DNA from: Paenibacillus sp. FSL W8-0426
GTDB lineage: Bacteria; Bacillota; Bacilli; Paenibacillales; Paenibacillaceae
Assembly (NCBI RefSeq): GCF_037969725.1
Contig: NZ_CP150203.1
Location: 3,364,001-3,428,000 of the forward strand
Reading direction: 5' to 3'
DNA: 64,000 nt
The notes under the pieces were generated by a model. The model was not told the DNA's origin and did not search any database. It saw nothing but the letters and a program-made list of their open reading frames with translations. A program made the translations under genes and the position numbers. Shown piece by piece: positions 18,209 to 25,574 of this stretch (position 1 is the first letter of the stretch; the number at the start of each line of letters is the position of its first letter).

Positions 18209-18513
18209 TGATTTCAGCTCCATAGGCTTTCTAAACATTTGGCGACGACTTACGACCCCGGTGACCGGTTCACGGATCGAATCGATGACGAGTTTGGAGA
18301 AGCTCGCACTGCAGGAGATATCCACTTACTATTTTTAATCAACATATGGGAATATATCGGGTCGAACTTTTCGGAATGACTCACTATTTTAAGTTTTCCT
18401 CTTGCGGATAGTACAAGTGAAACTGCACCACCCGCAAAGTAGATGGGATGTTATTCAATTATAGTTCCTATCTTCCAGCGCCAGGGGAATTTTCATCACA
18501 AACCAACCTGGTT
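18209..18513. other. gene-free stretch
   Basis: About 300 bases with broken frames on both strands and no recognised RNA or promoter. It separates the glycosidase locus from the minus-strand MerR operon and may contain further decayed sequence. Confidence 0.5.
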
Positions 18514-19224
18514 TTACTGGATCGTATCACCAGGACATATATCATAAACCGTTAAATCTTCAATATCAGAAAGCAGAGCAGAAAGTTCGCTTGGTCGACC
18601 GGTTAAAAAATCAAATACGCCAAAATGTGTCGGGATTACATTTTTTATATTTAGAAGGCGGACTGCCTTAGCTGCCTCTCGAGGGGACATCGTATAAGCA
18701 TCGCCAATTGGCAATAGTGCCAGCTCTGGCTCGTATAATTCCGCAATTAGAGCCATATCGCCAAATACGTTTGTATCCCCAGCATGATAGACCGTGTATC
18801 CATTTTCGAATTTGATTACGTAGCCCATGGGCTCCCCACCATAAATAATCTGATCATCATCAACGAAAGCCGAGGAATGGTCTGCATGTACAGCAGTAAC
18901 CGCAATGTCTCCTAATTTTCGAGTTCCACCTTTATTTATCGAAACAACATTTTGGACACCCTTTTTCTGGAGAATAAATGCCAATTCCCAACCCGCCAAT
19001 ACTATGGCACCTGTCGTTTGCGCAAGCCAAACGGCATCTTCAGCATGATCTCGATGTGCATGTGTGAATAAAATGTAATCTACTTTTTCAATGTTTTTTA
19101 TTGTCTCGGGGCAGGAGGGATTATTTTTAATCCATGGATCAATAAGTATTTCTTTATTTCCGGGTGTTTTTATATAAAATCCGCCAAAACCAAGCCAAGT
19201 AAAAGAAATATTCCGGTTTAACAT
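18514..19224 (-). CDS. MBL-fold metal-dependent hydrolase, UPF0173/YtkL-like
   Basis: 236 residues. The metallo-beta-lactamase signature THAHRDHA near residue 54 supplies the zinc ligands HxHxDH, further ligands are in AVHADHSS and YHAGDTNVFGD, and a last His is in VIPTHFGVFD. The N-terminal FTWLGFGGFYIKT is typical of the UPF0173 group of L-ascorbate-6-phosphate-lactonase-like hydrolases. Substrate unknown. It is the last gene of a minus-strand operon with a carboxymuconolactone decarboxylase-like protein and a MerR regulator, a context that suggests response to electrophiles or carbonyl stress. Confidence 0.85.
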   Translation of the reverse strand: MLNRNISFTWLGFGGFYIKTPGNKEILIDPWIKNNPSCPETIKNIEKVDYILFTHAHRDHAEDAVWLAQTTGAIVLAGWELAFILQKKGVQNVVSINKGGTRKLGDIAVTAVHADHSSAFVDDDQIIYGGEPMGYVIKFENGYTVYHAGDTNVFGDMALIAELYEPELALLPIGDAYTMSPREAAKAVRLLNIKNVIPTHFGVFDFLTGRPSELSALLSDIEDLTVYDICPGDTIQ

Positions 19225-19249
19225 GTTGATATTCCCCTCTTATAAATTT

Positions 19250-19618
19250 CTAGTTGTAAAAAACTTCCTTAGCCGCATTCAGTCCATTTAAAGCAGCGGG
19301 GAAACCAGCATAAACTGCCATTTGCATCATTATCTCTACAATCTCTTCTTTTGTGCATCCAACATTTAAGGCACCATTAATATGAACTTTCAGTTGAGGA
19401 ATTGCGTAACCAAGAGCGGTTAAAGCAGCGATGGTTGCAATTTCACGAGATTTCAGATCCAATCCAGGTCGACTATAGATATCACCAAATGGGAATTCAA
19501 CTAAGAAACGTTCGAAATCAGGGGCAATGCCTTTCAAAAAATCACGAGTATGACCTCCAGATTCTCCGACTACCTCATTCATTAATTGTATACCGACTTC
19601 ATATCTTTTTTTCGTCAT
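19250..19618 (-). CDS. carboxymuconolactone decarboxylase-like protein
   Basis: 122 residues, close to the length of the CMD/AhpD-like family. [39 protein letters not shown] matches the family core, including the His and the Cys that often form the active site. It overlaps the upstream merR-type gene by 20 bases, so translation is probably coupled. In Bacillus subtilis a homologue (YraC) lies next to AdhR, the aldehyde-responsive MerR regulator. A similar stress role is inferred here. Confidence 0.85.
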   Translation of the reverse strand: MTKKRYEVGIQLMNEVVGESGGHTRDFLKGIAPDFERFLVEFPFGDIYSRPGLDLKSREIATIAALTALGYAIPQLKVHINGALNVGCTKEEIVEIMMQMAVYAGFPAALNGLNAAKEVFYN

Positions 19619-20030
19619 CTTTTAAATCCTCCGTCTCTATTTTACCCGATGCCTCAATGTACTTTTCGTAGAATGAAATTTTTTGAGCCACGGCATTAAT
19701 AAGTAATTCAATATTTTGTTGTTGTTCAAGTAACTTATTCTGATGATTCAAAAGAATCGATAGTCGATTGCTAACTGACTCTTTGGGCATTTCTCCAGAT
19801 TCCAAACGTTCCAGTATGCAGCCTTCTTTTGTAAACTCCGAAATATCTTCAAGGGACATCCCTGTTTTTTTGAGAGTTACCATAAATATAAGAAAGTTTA
19901 CTTCAGAATCCGTAAATTCTCGTATTCCGCTATCGTTTCTCTTAATTTTTGGAATCAACCCACTTCTTTCATAAAATCGAATGGTATGTGCAGAAAGCCC
20001 GGTTCTTTCCGCAACTTCTTTAATATTCAT
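19599..20030 (-). CDS. MerR-family transcriptional regulator
   Basis: 143 residues. The N-terminal winged helix [29 protein letters not shown] is diagnostic of MerR. A coiled dimerisation helix rich in Gln and Leu ([22 protein letters not shown]) follows. By eye, the Cys that AdhR/NmlR regulators carry just before the TGMSL segment is replaced ([12 protein letters not shown]); a different Cys occurs in [16 protein letters not shown] precedes the start. It probably activates its own operon from the 19-bp-spacer promoter directly upstream. Confidence 0.9.
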   Translation of the reverse strand: MNIKEVAERTGLSAHTIRFYERSGLIPKIKRNDSGIREFTDSEVNFLIFMVTLKKTGMSLEDISEFTKEGCILERLESGEMPKESVSNRLSILLNHQNKLLEQQQNIELLINAVAQKISFYEKYIEASGKIETEDLKDDEKKI

Positions 20031-20063
20031 TCAAGGAACTCCTTTTGTTGTCGACTTGGTCCC

Positions 20064-20094
20064 ATCTTACACCTTTAAGTTTACTCTAAGTCAA
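20064..20094 (-). promoter_or_regulatory. MerR-type promoter with 19-bp spacer
   Basis: On the minus strand TTGACT (20089-20094) and TAAGAT (20064-20069) are separated by exactly 19 bases. The spacer contains the imperfect dyad CTTTAAGT / ACTCTAAG at 20073-20090 (plus-strand reading). Overlong spacers with a central dyad are the hallmark of MerR-activated promoters, in which the regulator twists DNA to realign the hexamers. Confidence 0.8.
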
Positions 20095-20177
20095 GCTACC
20101 TCTTTTGGGAATTTGTAGACTTTCAAACTTTTCGGACACCGAGATTACGGAGAAGTTCCGTTAGGTTCTTTGCGGTT

Positions 20178-20630
20178 TTACCTCCAAACTTTAAACATTT
20201 TTCTGAAAACAAGGCTATACCCGTAAGCTAAAACGAAAGGCAGAAAGTAGGACAAAAACGTCCAGTAAATGTTCCAATCATTGAAATAGATGACCTTGCC
20301 CATTTGTTTAGCGATCCACTCCAGAATCGTTAAAATGAAGGATGATGCCAGTATTGTCGGCCAAGGCTTCATCCCTTTTTCAAGAATGGCATATATCATA
20401 AGACATCCGAACATGGGATATAAACCTAAATCCATAGGGAGGGCTGCATACGATTGATTGTTGGTGTTCGGGAGGATATTCCAGAAGAAATTAAAACCCA
20501 CATTGTTGACGCAGCTGGAGGTAGCCACTCCCAATGGATAAAAAGCAAGTAGGATGTTGAGGTTCCTGCGCAGAATCCATCCGCCAATGATCACGGGAAT
20601 CACAAAAGCGATAATGACATTACTCAGCAT
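20178..20630 (-). CDS. small integral membrane protein, CBO0543-like
   Basis: 150 residues with four or five hydrophobic helices and no catalytic motif. The pattern of short aromatic loops (FNDWNIYWTFLSYFLPFVLAYG) resembles the CBO0543 family of uncharacterised Firmicute membrane proteins. It is transcribed away from the XRE gene and appears to stand alone, with the MerR operon downstream on the same strand. Confidence 0.6.
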   Translation of the reverse strand: MLSNVIIAFVIPVIIGGWILRRNLNILLAFYPLGVATSSCVNNVGFNFFWNILPNTNNQSYAALPMDLGLYPMFGCLMIYAILEKGMKPWPTILASSFILTILEWIAKQMGKVIYFNDWNIYWTFLSYFLPFVLAYGYSLVFRKMFKVWR

Positions 20631-20779
20631 GCAATCACTCCCCGAAGTTTCATTCGAATCAATTTCTTATTATTGGCTTCATCGAACCGTTTCATAATGG
20701 ATCAAGGAAGGAAAGCAGAAAAAACAAATGATTCAGGGTCTGAAGCGAAGTCCAGGAAGTTAGAGTTGCAAACCCTTAA

Positions 20780-20833
20780 TTGACATATTATTACACGTAA
20801 AGTATAGTGGGCTATGTAAAGCTGACTTTACAT
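20780..20833 (+). promoter_or_regulatory. sigma-A promoter with adjacent palindromic operator
   Basis: TTGACA (20780-20785) and TATAGT (20803-20808) are 17 bases apart. Just downstream, over the expected transcription start, ATGTAAAG and CTTTACAT (20814-20833) form a perfect 8-bp inverted repeat with a 4-base gap. This is placed for repression, most likely by the XRE protein encoded 22 bases further on. Confidence 0.75.
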
Positions 20834-20854
20834 TTTGGTTTTTGGAGGACTAAC

Positions 20855-21067
20855 GTGCAAAACCATATCCGCGCTAAGCGCATGGATGCGTCATTGACGC
20901 AGGAAGAATTGTCTCGTCTGCTCAAAGTGTCCAGGCAAACGGTCGTTTCCCTGGAAGCAGGGAAGTATAAACCTTCGCTTGTGTTGGCACACAAGTTAGC
21001 CCAAACCTTCAGGTGCAGCATTGAGGAATTATTCATTTTCGAGGGGGACGAAAACATTGAATCCTGA
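20855..21067 (+). CDS. small XRE-family HTH regulator
   Basis: 70 residues from the GTG with TTGGAGGAC upstream. MDASLTQEELSRLLKVSRQTVVSLEAGKYKPSLVLAHKLAQTF is a complete Cro/C1 helix-turn-helix domain of the YozG/DUF-membrane-partner type, with no sensor domain. The next gene, a two-to-three-helix membrane protein, starts before its stop. Such pairs commonly couple a repressor with a small membrane protein. Autoregulation through the palindrome at 20814-20833 is inferred. Confidence 0.9.
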   Translation: MQNHIRAKRMDASLTQEELSRLLKVSRQTVVSLEAGKYKPSLVLAHKLAQTFRCSIEELFIFEGDENIES

Positions 21068-21371
21068 AGTCATGAACCAGATTGTAGGCGTCGGAGGGAT
21101 CATAGCAGGGATGCTTGCAGCCATAATCACGGTCATCGTATCCCGGAGCAGGCTCAAAAAGCGGTACGAACTCGATGAAAGGTACACGTATTGTATTACC
21201 AAATCAAAGGCTTTTTCATGGAATGCTACAACAGTCACGCTTGCCGTTGCTTGGATTGTCGCCATGGTTATGGAAGGAGTCTCTCTATCGTTCTTTATCA
21301 TTACGGGTATATTCGTCGTTCATTGTCTGTCCTCGATCGGCGCGAATCTGTATTATTCAGCAAAAAACTGA
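21057..21371 (+). CDS. small membrane protein coupled to XRE regulator
   Basis: 104 residues from a TTG with GAGGGGGA 8 bases upstream, overlapping the xre-type gene by 11 bases. Three hydrophobic segments are seen (VGGIIAGMLAAIITVIVS, TTVTLAVAWIVAMVM, FFIITGIFVVHCLSSI) around a charged loop. It resembles DUF2178-like proteins paired with short XRE regulators. Function unknown; a membrane sensor that sequesters the regulator is possible. Confidence 0.7.
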   Translation: MNPEVMNQIVGVGGIIAGMLAAIITVIVSRSRLKKRYELDERYTYCITKSKAFSWNATTVTLAVAWIVAMVMEGVSLSFFIITGIFVVHCLSSIGANLYYSAKN

Positions 21372-21375
21372 CGTT

Positions 21376-22089
21376 ATGCATAAGTTGGATCTCTGTAATG
21401 ACAGGGATACAACAAAATACAATTTCTATCTTGAAGCTGCCAGATCGAGCCCGGGCGAAGTGTTAGAGCTTGCGTGCGGTACAGGATTGGCAACCATTCA
21501 TTTAGCAAAATCGGGGATTCATATAACCGGCGTTGATATTTCTGCAGCGATGCTTGAGTATGCGCGGTTTAAGGCTCAAGGCTTGCCTGTGGAGTTTATT
21601 GAAGCGGATGCTCTTACCTTCGATTCCGATAAGCGCTTTTCTTTGATTTATTTAACCGGAAATGCATTTCAAGCATTTTTGAGCGAAGAAGATCAAGTGG
21701 CCTTACTCGGAACAGTGTACAAACACTTAAAGCCCAATGGAATGTTTGTTTTTGAAACACGGAACCCCTTGGGGACCGATTTATCTGACGAAGAGGAGAC
21801 GACCTGGGGAGAATTTACGGATCAGGATGGAATTAAAGTCAAGGTATCCGGAACGCAATCCTATGATGCAAGGAACCAAATCATGCACTGGGTCACTTTC
21901 CGTGATTGGGGATTCAGGAAAACAACTTCGCGAATTGCATGTCGTTCTACGGATAATGATACGCTTAAGCATCTGTTGACCCGTCACGGCTTTCATATCG
22001 AAAGCCAGTATTCGGACTGGGATAAAACACCCTTCACGCCTTCGTCTTCTTCCATCATCAGTGTTTGTCGAAAAAAACAAGGTGAATAG
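21376..22089 (+). CDS. class I SAM-dependent methyltransferase
   Basis: 237 residues from the ATG at 21376. Motif I is VLELACGTGLATIHLA, motif II GVDISAAMLEYA and motif III IEADALTF, so S-adenosylmethionine binding is well supported. The start has no clear ribosome binding site and lies 4 bases after the upstream stop. The usual N-terminal YD-type segment before FYLEAAR is short, so the gene may be slightly truncated at the junction or depend on translational reinitiation. Substrate cannot be told. Confidence 0.8.
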   Translation: MHKLDLCNDRDTTKYNFYLEAARSSPGEVLELACGTGLATIHLAKSGIHITGVDISAAMLEYARFKAQGLPVEFIEADALTFDSDKRFSLIYLTGNAFQAFLSEEDQVALLGTVYKHLKPNGMFVFETRNPLGTDLSDEEETTWGEFTDQDGIKVKVSGTQSYDARNQIMHWVTFRDWGFRKTTSRIACRSTDNDTLKHLLTRHGFHIESQYSDWDKTPFTPSSSSIISVCRKKQGE

Positions 22090-22186
22090 TTCCGGTATGC
22101 TGAGGAAGCAGCTGATGCATATTATCGTGGACAAAGAAACAGACGATGCAAAGTCGCTAAAAATAGCGATTGTCTCTTTAAAGAAT

Positions 22187-22230
22187 GGAACCACGATCTA
22201 GTCCCGAGCTCAGGTCAAGATCGTGGTTCC
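22187..22230. terminator. hairpin between convergent genes
   Basis: GGAACCACGATCT pairs with AGATCGTGGTTCC over 13 bases, between the methyltransferase and the nitroreductase. The plus side lacks a T-run, so efficiency is uncertain. Confidence 0.65.
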
Positions 22231-22234
22231 GTCA

Positions 22235-22720
22235 TTAACATTCACGAATACGGAGACGGGTGGGTTGATCTTTTTGGGATAGGCTTCCGATATCCGCGTA
22301 CCCTATATTCAGAATTGCCGCTATTCGCTCATGATCCCGTATCCCCAATCTTTGGCGAACCGTCTCGTCATAGATCCAGCCCTCGATGCAAACCTCAATG
22401 CCTATGCCGTTGTCCATCCCGAGCAGCTTTAAGTTTTGAATCAAGCAGTAAACGGCGGCCAAATCTTCCGCTTGTTTGTGCATGGCGCCTTCGGCATTCG
22501 CAATGGCGACCAGATGCGCCGGGGCTTCGCGACGGTGGAGAGGCAGTGCTTCTTCACGGTGTTTGCCTTCCACGAACAGGAAACGCCAGGGTTCCCGCAG
22601 ACCATCATTCGGTGCCCATACCGCTGCATCCAATAGACGCAGAATCGCTTCAGGGTCGACCGGTTTTGGTTCGAAGGAAGGAAATCGATCGTTTTTGTGC
22701 AATACATCCGAAATTAACAT
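22235..22720 (-). CDS. nitroreductase-family protein
   Basis: 161 residues, somewhat short. DAAVWAPNDGLREPWRFLFVEG and LIQNLKLLGMDNGIGIEVCIEG match the FMN-binding flavoprotein fold of oxygen-insensitive nitroreductases. The usual RRSIRxF opening is replaced by HKNDRFPSFEPKPV. It lies downstream of a second nitroreductase on the same strand but has its own upstream region with a direct repeat. Likely an NAD(P)H-dependent FMN reductase of quinones or nitro compounds. Confidence 0.8.
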   Translation of the reverse strand: MLISDVLHKNDRFPSFEPKPVDPEAILRLLDAAVWAPNDGLREPWRFLFVEGKHREEALPLHRREAPAHLVAIANAEGAMHKQAEDLAAVYCLIQNLKLLGMDNGIGIEVCIEGWIYDETVRQRLGIRDHERIAAILNIGYADIGSLSQKDQPTRLRIREC

Positions 22721-22773
22721 GATCTTCTGCTCCGTTTCTTTAAGTGATATAAGCCGGGGAAGTTAAATCAAGA

Positions 22774-22795
22774 TTGGTATATAATTGGTTTATAT
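22774..22795. repeat. tandem 11-bp direct repeat in promoter region
   Basis: TTGGTATATAA is followed directly by TTGGTTTATAT, upstream of the nitroreductase at 22235-22720. It could be a regulator-binding site. Confidence 0.45.
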
Positions 22796-22844
22796 TCGTT
22801 GTTATACAAATAAATTAGAGATGGGAACGAGTGCATCAAATCGT

Positions 22845-23414
22845 TCAGGTTTGCGGCCAGCGACTCCATTTTTTTGCGGCAGGCGTCCGCTTGCGGGGAC
22901 GGGGTGTTTTGTCAATGAAACCAAAGATCAAAATACCGACCAATCGTTCACGTTCTGACATGCCCAGTTGTTCAAAAAAGGACCTGGTATACAACATTTC
23001 ATCTGTGCGCCAAAACATGCCGATCCCGTTTTCCCAAGCTAACAGCTGCAGGTTTTGCAGGTAAAAACAAACATTTGCATACTGCCGGTCTCGTTGCTCC
23101 GGCGAACCATGATCTTCCACAACAACGGCCACGAGGCCGGGGACCTCGGAAAAGTACTTCACCATCGTTTCCTTTAGGGGCTTGGGGGTGAGCTTGCCAA
23201 ACCGGGTAACCGCAAAAGAATCCATCATATACCGGGAAAGACGAGTTTTGGATTCGTGCGACAGGGCCAACATAAGCGTCATGGCATTCAGCATTTGTGA
23301 GTCGCACAAATTAGACGCTTGATTCAATACATCCTGAATAAGGTGATCGGGCACAGGCTGATCGGAGAACTTCCGTATGCTCCGGCGTTCCCTAATGATG
23401 GATTCAACCTTCAT
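22845..23414 (-). CDS. nitroreductase-family protein, YdjA/NfnB-like
   Basis: 189 residues. The opening VESIIRERRSIRKFSDQPVP is the standard nitroreductase N-terminus for FMN phosphate contact, and LQNLQLLAWENGIGMFWRTDEM corresponds to the second conserved block. The protein is cytoplasmic and would use FMN with NAD(P)H. It is divergent from a marR-type gene, with a perfect 36-bp palindrome between them, so it is the likely target of that regulator. Confidence 0.85.
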   Translation of the reverse strand: MKVESIIRERRSIRKFSDQPVPDHLIQDVLNQASNLCDSQMLNAMTLMLALSHESKTRLSRYMMDSFAVTRFGKLTPKPLKETMVKYFSEVPGLVAVVVEDHGSPEQRDRQYANVCFYLQNLQLLAWENGIGMFWRTDEMLYTRSFFEQLGMSERERLVGILIFGFIDKTPRPRKRTPAAKKWSRWPQT

Positions 23415-23491
23415 TTGGAATCACTCTCTTTCTTATTGTTTCTGAAGAAAACATAATAATTTAGATGAATAAGTACATACTTTTAATTACG

Positions 23492-23527
23492 ACAATAATA
23501 TTGTTTCATATGAAACAATATTATTGT
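23492..23527. promoter_or_regulatory. perfect 36-bp palindrome, candidate MarR operator
   Basis: The half-site ACAATAATATTGTTTCAT is followed directly by its exact reverse complement, with no gap and no mismatch. It lies 77 bases upstream of the nitroreductase start and 154 bases upstream of the marR-type start. The core TTGTTTCATATGAAACAA has the size and symmetry of MarR-family operators. Confidence 0.8.
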
Positions 23528-23681
23528 ACAGTATGCTACCTGTAGTGTCAACCCGGGATTGCGACGTGAGGCAAGCTTGGAGCATTGCGTTGAGAAGGCA
23601 AGCAGGTACAGGTCCTCTTTGTTTCTTAGGAAAACATGCAGTGATATAATAAAAGAAATAAGTCAAGGAGCCAAGCAGATC

Positions 23682-24158
23682 ATGGAGACTTTAAATAAAA
23701 ACAAAAACGCAATTCATGAAAGCTTCATTCAATTCCTTCAACACAAAGAACAATACGAATCTCGGATATCCGCGTCATACCTTGAGGATCTCCGAAAGCA
23801 CATCGGTGCCAGCTTCAGCTTGAACATGACGGAACTGCATACCATTGCATGCATCGGAGAGCAAGAACCGATCAATATCACGTCCATCGCGGAACGGATT
23901 CATGTAAGCAAAGGCAATACCTCCAAGATCGCCAATAAATTGCTTAAGGCTGGTTGGGTACGAAAAGCTCAGCTTAACGATAACAAAAAAGAAGTATACT
24001 TTCGATTGACGCCTGTCGGGAAAAAGCTGTTCGCTGCCCACGACGAGCTTCATGCGAAAGAAAAGCAGCGCATGTACGATTTTTTGGGTCAATACAGCAA
24101 TGCCGAGCTTGAATTTATCAAAAAATTGTTCGATGATATGGCTGCCTTTTACCAATGA
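23682..24158 (+). CDS. MarR-family transcriptional regulator
   Basis: 158 residues from the ATG at 23682 with CAAGGAG upstream; a TATAAT lies at 23644-23649. The winged helix is clear (INITSIAERIHVSKGNTSKIANKLLKAGWVRKAQLNDNKKEVYFRLTPVGKKLF). A single Cys at residue 57 (HTIACIGEQ) could serve as a thiol sensor, which would fit control of nitroreductases, but that is inference. The longer frame upstream of the ATG has no start signal. Confidence 0.9.
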   Translation: METLNKNKNAIHESFIQFLQHKEQYESRISASYLEDLRKHIGASFSLNMTELHTIACIGEQEPINITSIAERIHVSKGNTSKIANKLLKAGWVRKAQLNDNKKEVYFRLTPVGKKLFAAHDELHAKEKQRMYDFLGQYSNAELEFIKKLFDDMAAFYQ

Positions 24159-24217
24159 GAATAGGAAATGCATGTCTTTTGGGGCTTATGCCCGTGAATA
24201 ACGTTTCCCCTAAAGCA

Positions 24218-24273
24218 GAATATCCTGCAGCGAAAAGCGGGTTCGGAGCCCTCTTTGCTGCAGGATATTTTTT
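24218..24273. terminator. bidirectional terminator
   Basis: AATATCCTGCAGC and GCTGCAGGATATT form a 13-bp stem, followed by TTTTTT on the plus strand. It separates the marR-type gene from the convergent tetR-type gene. Confidence 0.85.
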
Positions 24274-24281
24274 TGAGCCGG

Positions 24282-25181
24282 CTACTGCCTCTCTTGTCGG
24301 ATTACTCCCAAGCGCTGCTGCAGCTGGTTGGCGTAGAAAGACAATTCGGGCTCCGCAGCCAAATCCCGAAGCAATGCTTGAATCAGAAAAGTCCGCGGCT
24401 TGTCCCCGGCCAACTCCTCCTCAAGCAGCATTGCCACTTCTTGAAGCTCCTTCTTTCGGGCATTCGGAACATACAGATCAGGAATGGTCGATTGTATGGT
24501 TCGAAACAAGGTAGAGATTCTGCCTGAATTTGTGGGTACCGCTGAACCCAAATCCACTTCCTCGTATTCTTTCATAAGCTCGGGTGTTAATAAGGGCAGG
24601 GGAGAAGCTTTGCCCAGGCCATCCACCAAATCATCCATCCGTTCCGCAATAAATACCGCCAGTTTTTCGGCCGGGATCGGTTTGTATGCAAACAACAAAT
24701 GAAAAGTATACTCCCGAACAAGACCGCTGAACAGGGCTGTCACGTCCCACTTCCAATTCGAGATGGCCGAACCGTATTGCCTCGACAACAGATTCTCGTA
24801 GTAGTTGAACATTTGAACCTGAATCTGATGAATGAGAGAGGAAATATTGTCGCTGCCTCCCGGAGGAAATTCATTATAATCCCGGGAAATATAGTAGCCA
24901 TGGCGGCCAAAGAATTGAAACAAACACGTAATTTCGGATAAGTACGTTTCCCGGCGTGGCAGTGCCAATTTACGAATTCGCTCCACCCCATCCATCATCG
25001 ATTGCTGACGTTGTTTCAAAATGCTGACGAACAAGTCTTCTTTGGATTCGAAAAATTTGTACAGAGATCCTTTCGCGATGCTGCAATCGTCTGCGATGTC
25101 TTGAATCGACGTTGCCCGATAGCCTTTTTCCATAAAAAGGCGGACGGCGGATTGGATGATTTTGTCCTTCAATAAACTCAT
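24282..25181 (-). CDS. TetR/AcrR-family transcriptional regulator
   Basis: 299 residues, longer than usual TetR proteins (about 200) because of an extended C-terminal helical domain. The N-terminal HTH reads IIQSAVRLFMEKGYRATSIQDIADDCSIAKGSLYKFFESKEDLF. It is the last gene after a DHA2 efflux pump and a DUF1648 protein on the same strand, which is the usual arrangement of a drug-responsive repressor. Repeated operator-like motifs before the pump, the phosphatase and the PQQ-propeller gene suggest that it controls all of them. No such motif was found directly in front of this gene. Confidence 0.9.
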   Translation of the reverse strand: MSLLKDKIIQSAVRLFMEKGYRATSIQDIADDCSIAKGSLYKFFESKEDLFVSILKQRQQSMMDGVERIRKLALPRRETYLSEITCLFQFFGRHGYYISRDYNEFPPGGSDNISSLIHQIQVQMFNYYENLLSRQYGSAISNWKWDVTALFSGLVREYTFHLLFAYKPIPAEKLAVFIAERMDDLVDGLGKASPLPLLTPELMKEYEEVDLGSAVPTNSGRISTLFRTIQSTIPDLYVPNARKKELQEVAMLLEEELAGDKPRTFLIQALLRDLAAEPELSFYANQLQQRLGVIRQERQ

Positions 25182-25292
25182 GTTCAGTTCTCCTTATCAC
25201 TCGTTACGGATCAGGTTTAATGCCTCTCCAGCTCCTTAGTCAAGTATAACCAATATTCGAAGAGCAAAAAAGAAGGATTGCTTCGGGGACGC

Positions 25293-25574
25293 CTAGATCA
25301 AAGCGAGCCATAACATGCAAATTTGCAATAGAGCCAGTACATAAATAAGCCAGCCGGCACCTTCCCTCCATCGGCGATAGAGCAGAACAATCATCAAGAC
25401 AGGAAGAGCAAACAAGCCGACCCATCGACTGACAAACCTGTCGGCTTGACCATTCGTAAAGTGAATGGGGAGCTCCGATGGAGCAAACCATACCGCAATG
25501 ATGGCCGCTAGCAATGCCAGCACTGTGACGAGAATAGGCGTTTTGGGATTAAAGAGGAAATTGATCATGTTCAT
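25293..25574 (-). CDS. small DUF1648-like membrane protein
   Basis: 93 residues from the ATG at 25574 with AAAGGA upstream. Three hydrophobic segments flank ELPIHFTNGQADRFVSRWVGLFALP, which matches the DUF1648 domain also found in SdpI-type immunity proteins. It overlaps the end of the efflux gene by 26 bases, so it is translated together with it. Role unknown. Confidence 0.65.
   Translation of the reverse strand: MNMINFLFNPKTPILVTVLALLAAIIAVWFAPSELPIHFTNGQADRFVSRWVGLFALPVLMIVLLYRRWREGAGWLIYVLALLQICMLWLALI

Noticed and set aside
18209..18513. Possible further pseudogene fragments
   Set aside because: Short frames could not be matched to any family by eye; described only as a gene-free stretch.
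22097..22201. 34-codon frame after the methyltransferase
   Set aside because: No ribosome binding site, and its end lies inside the terminator stem at 22187-22230.
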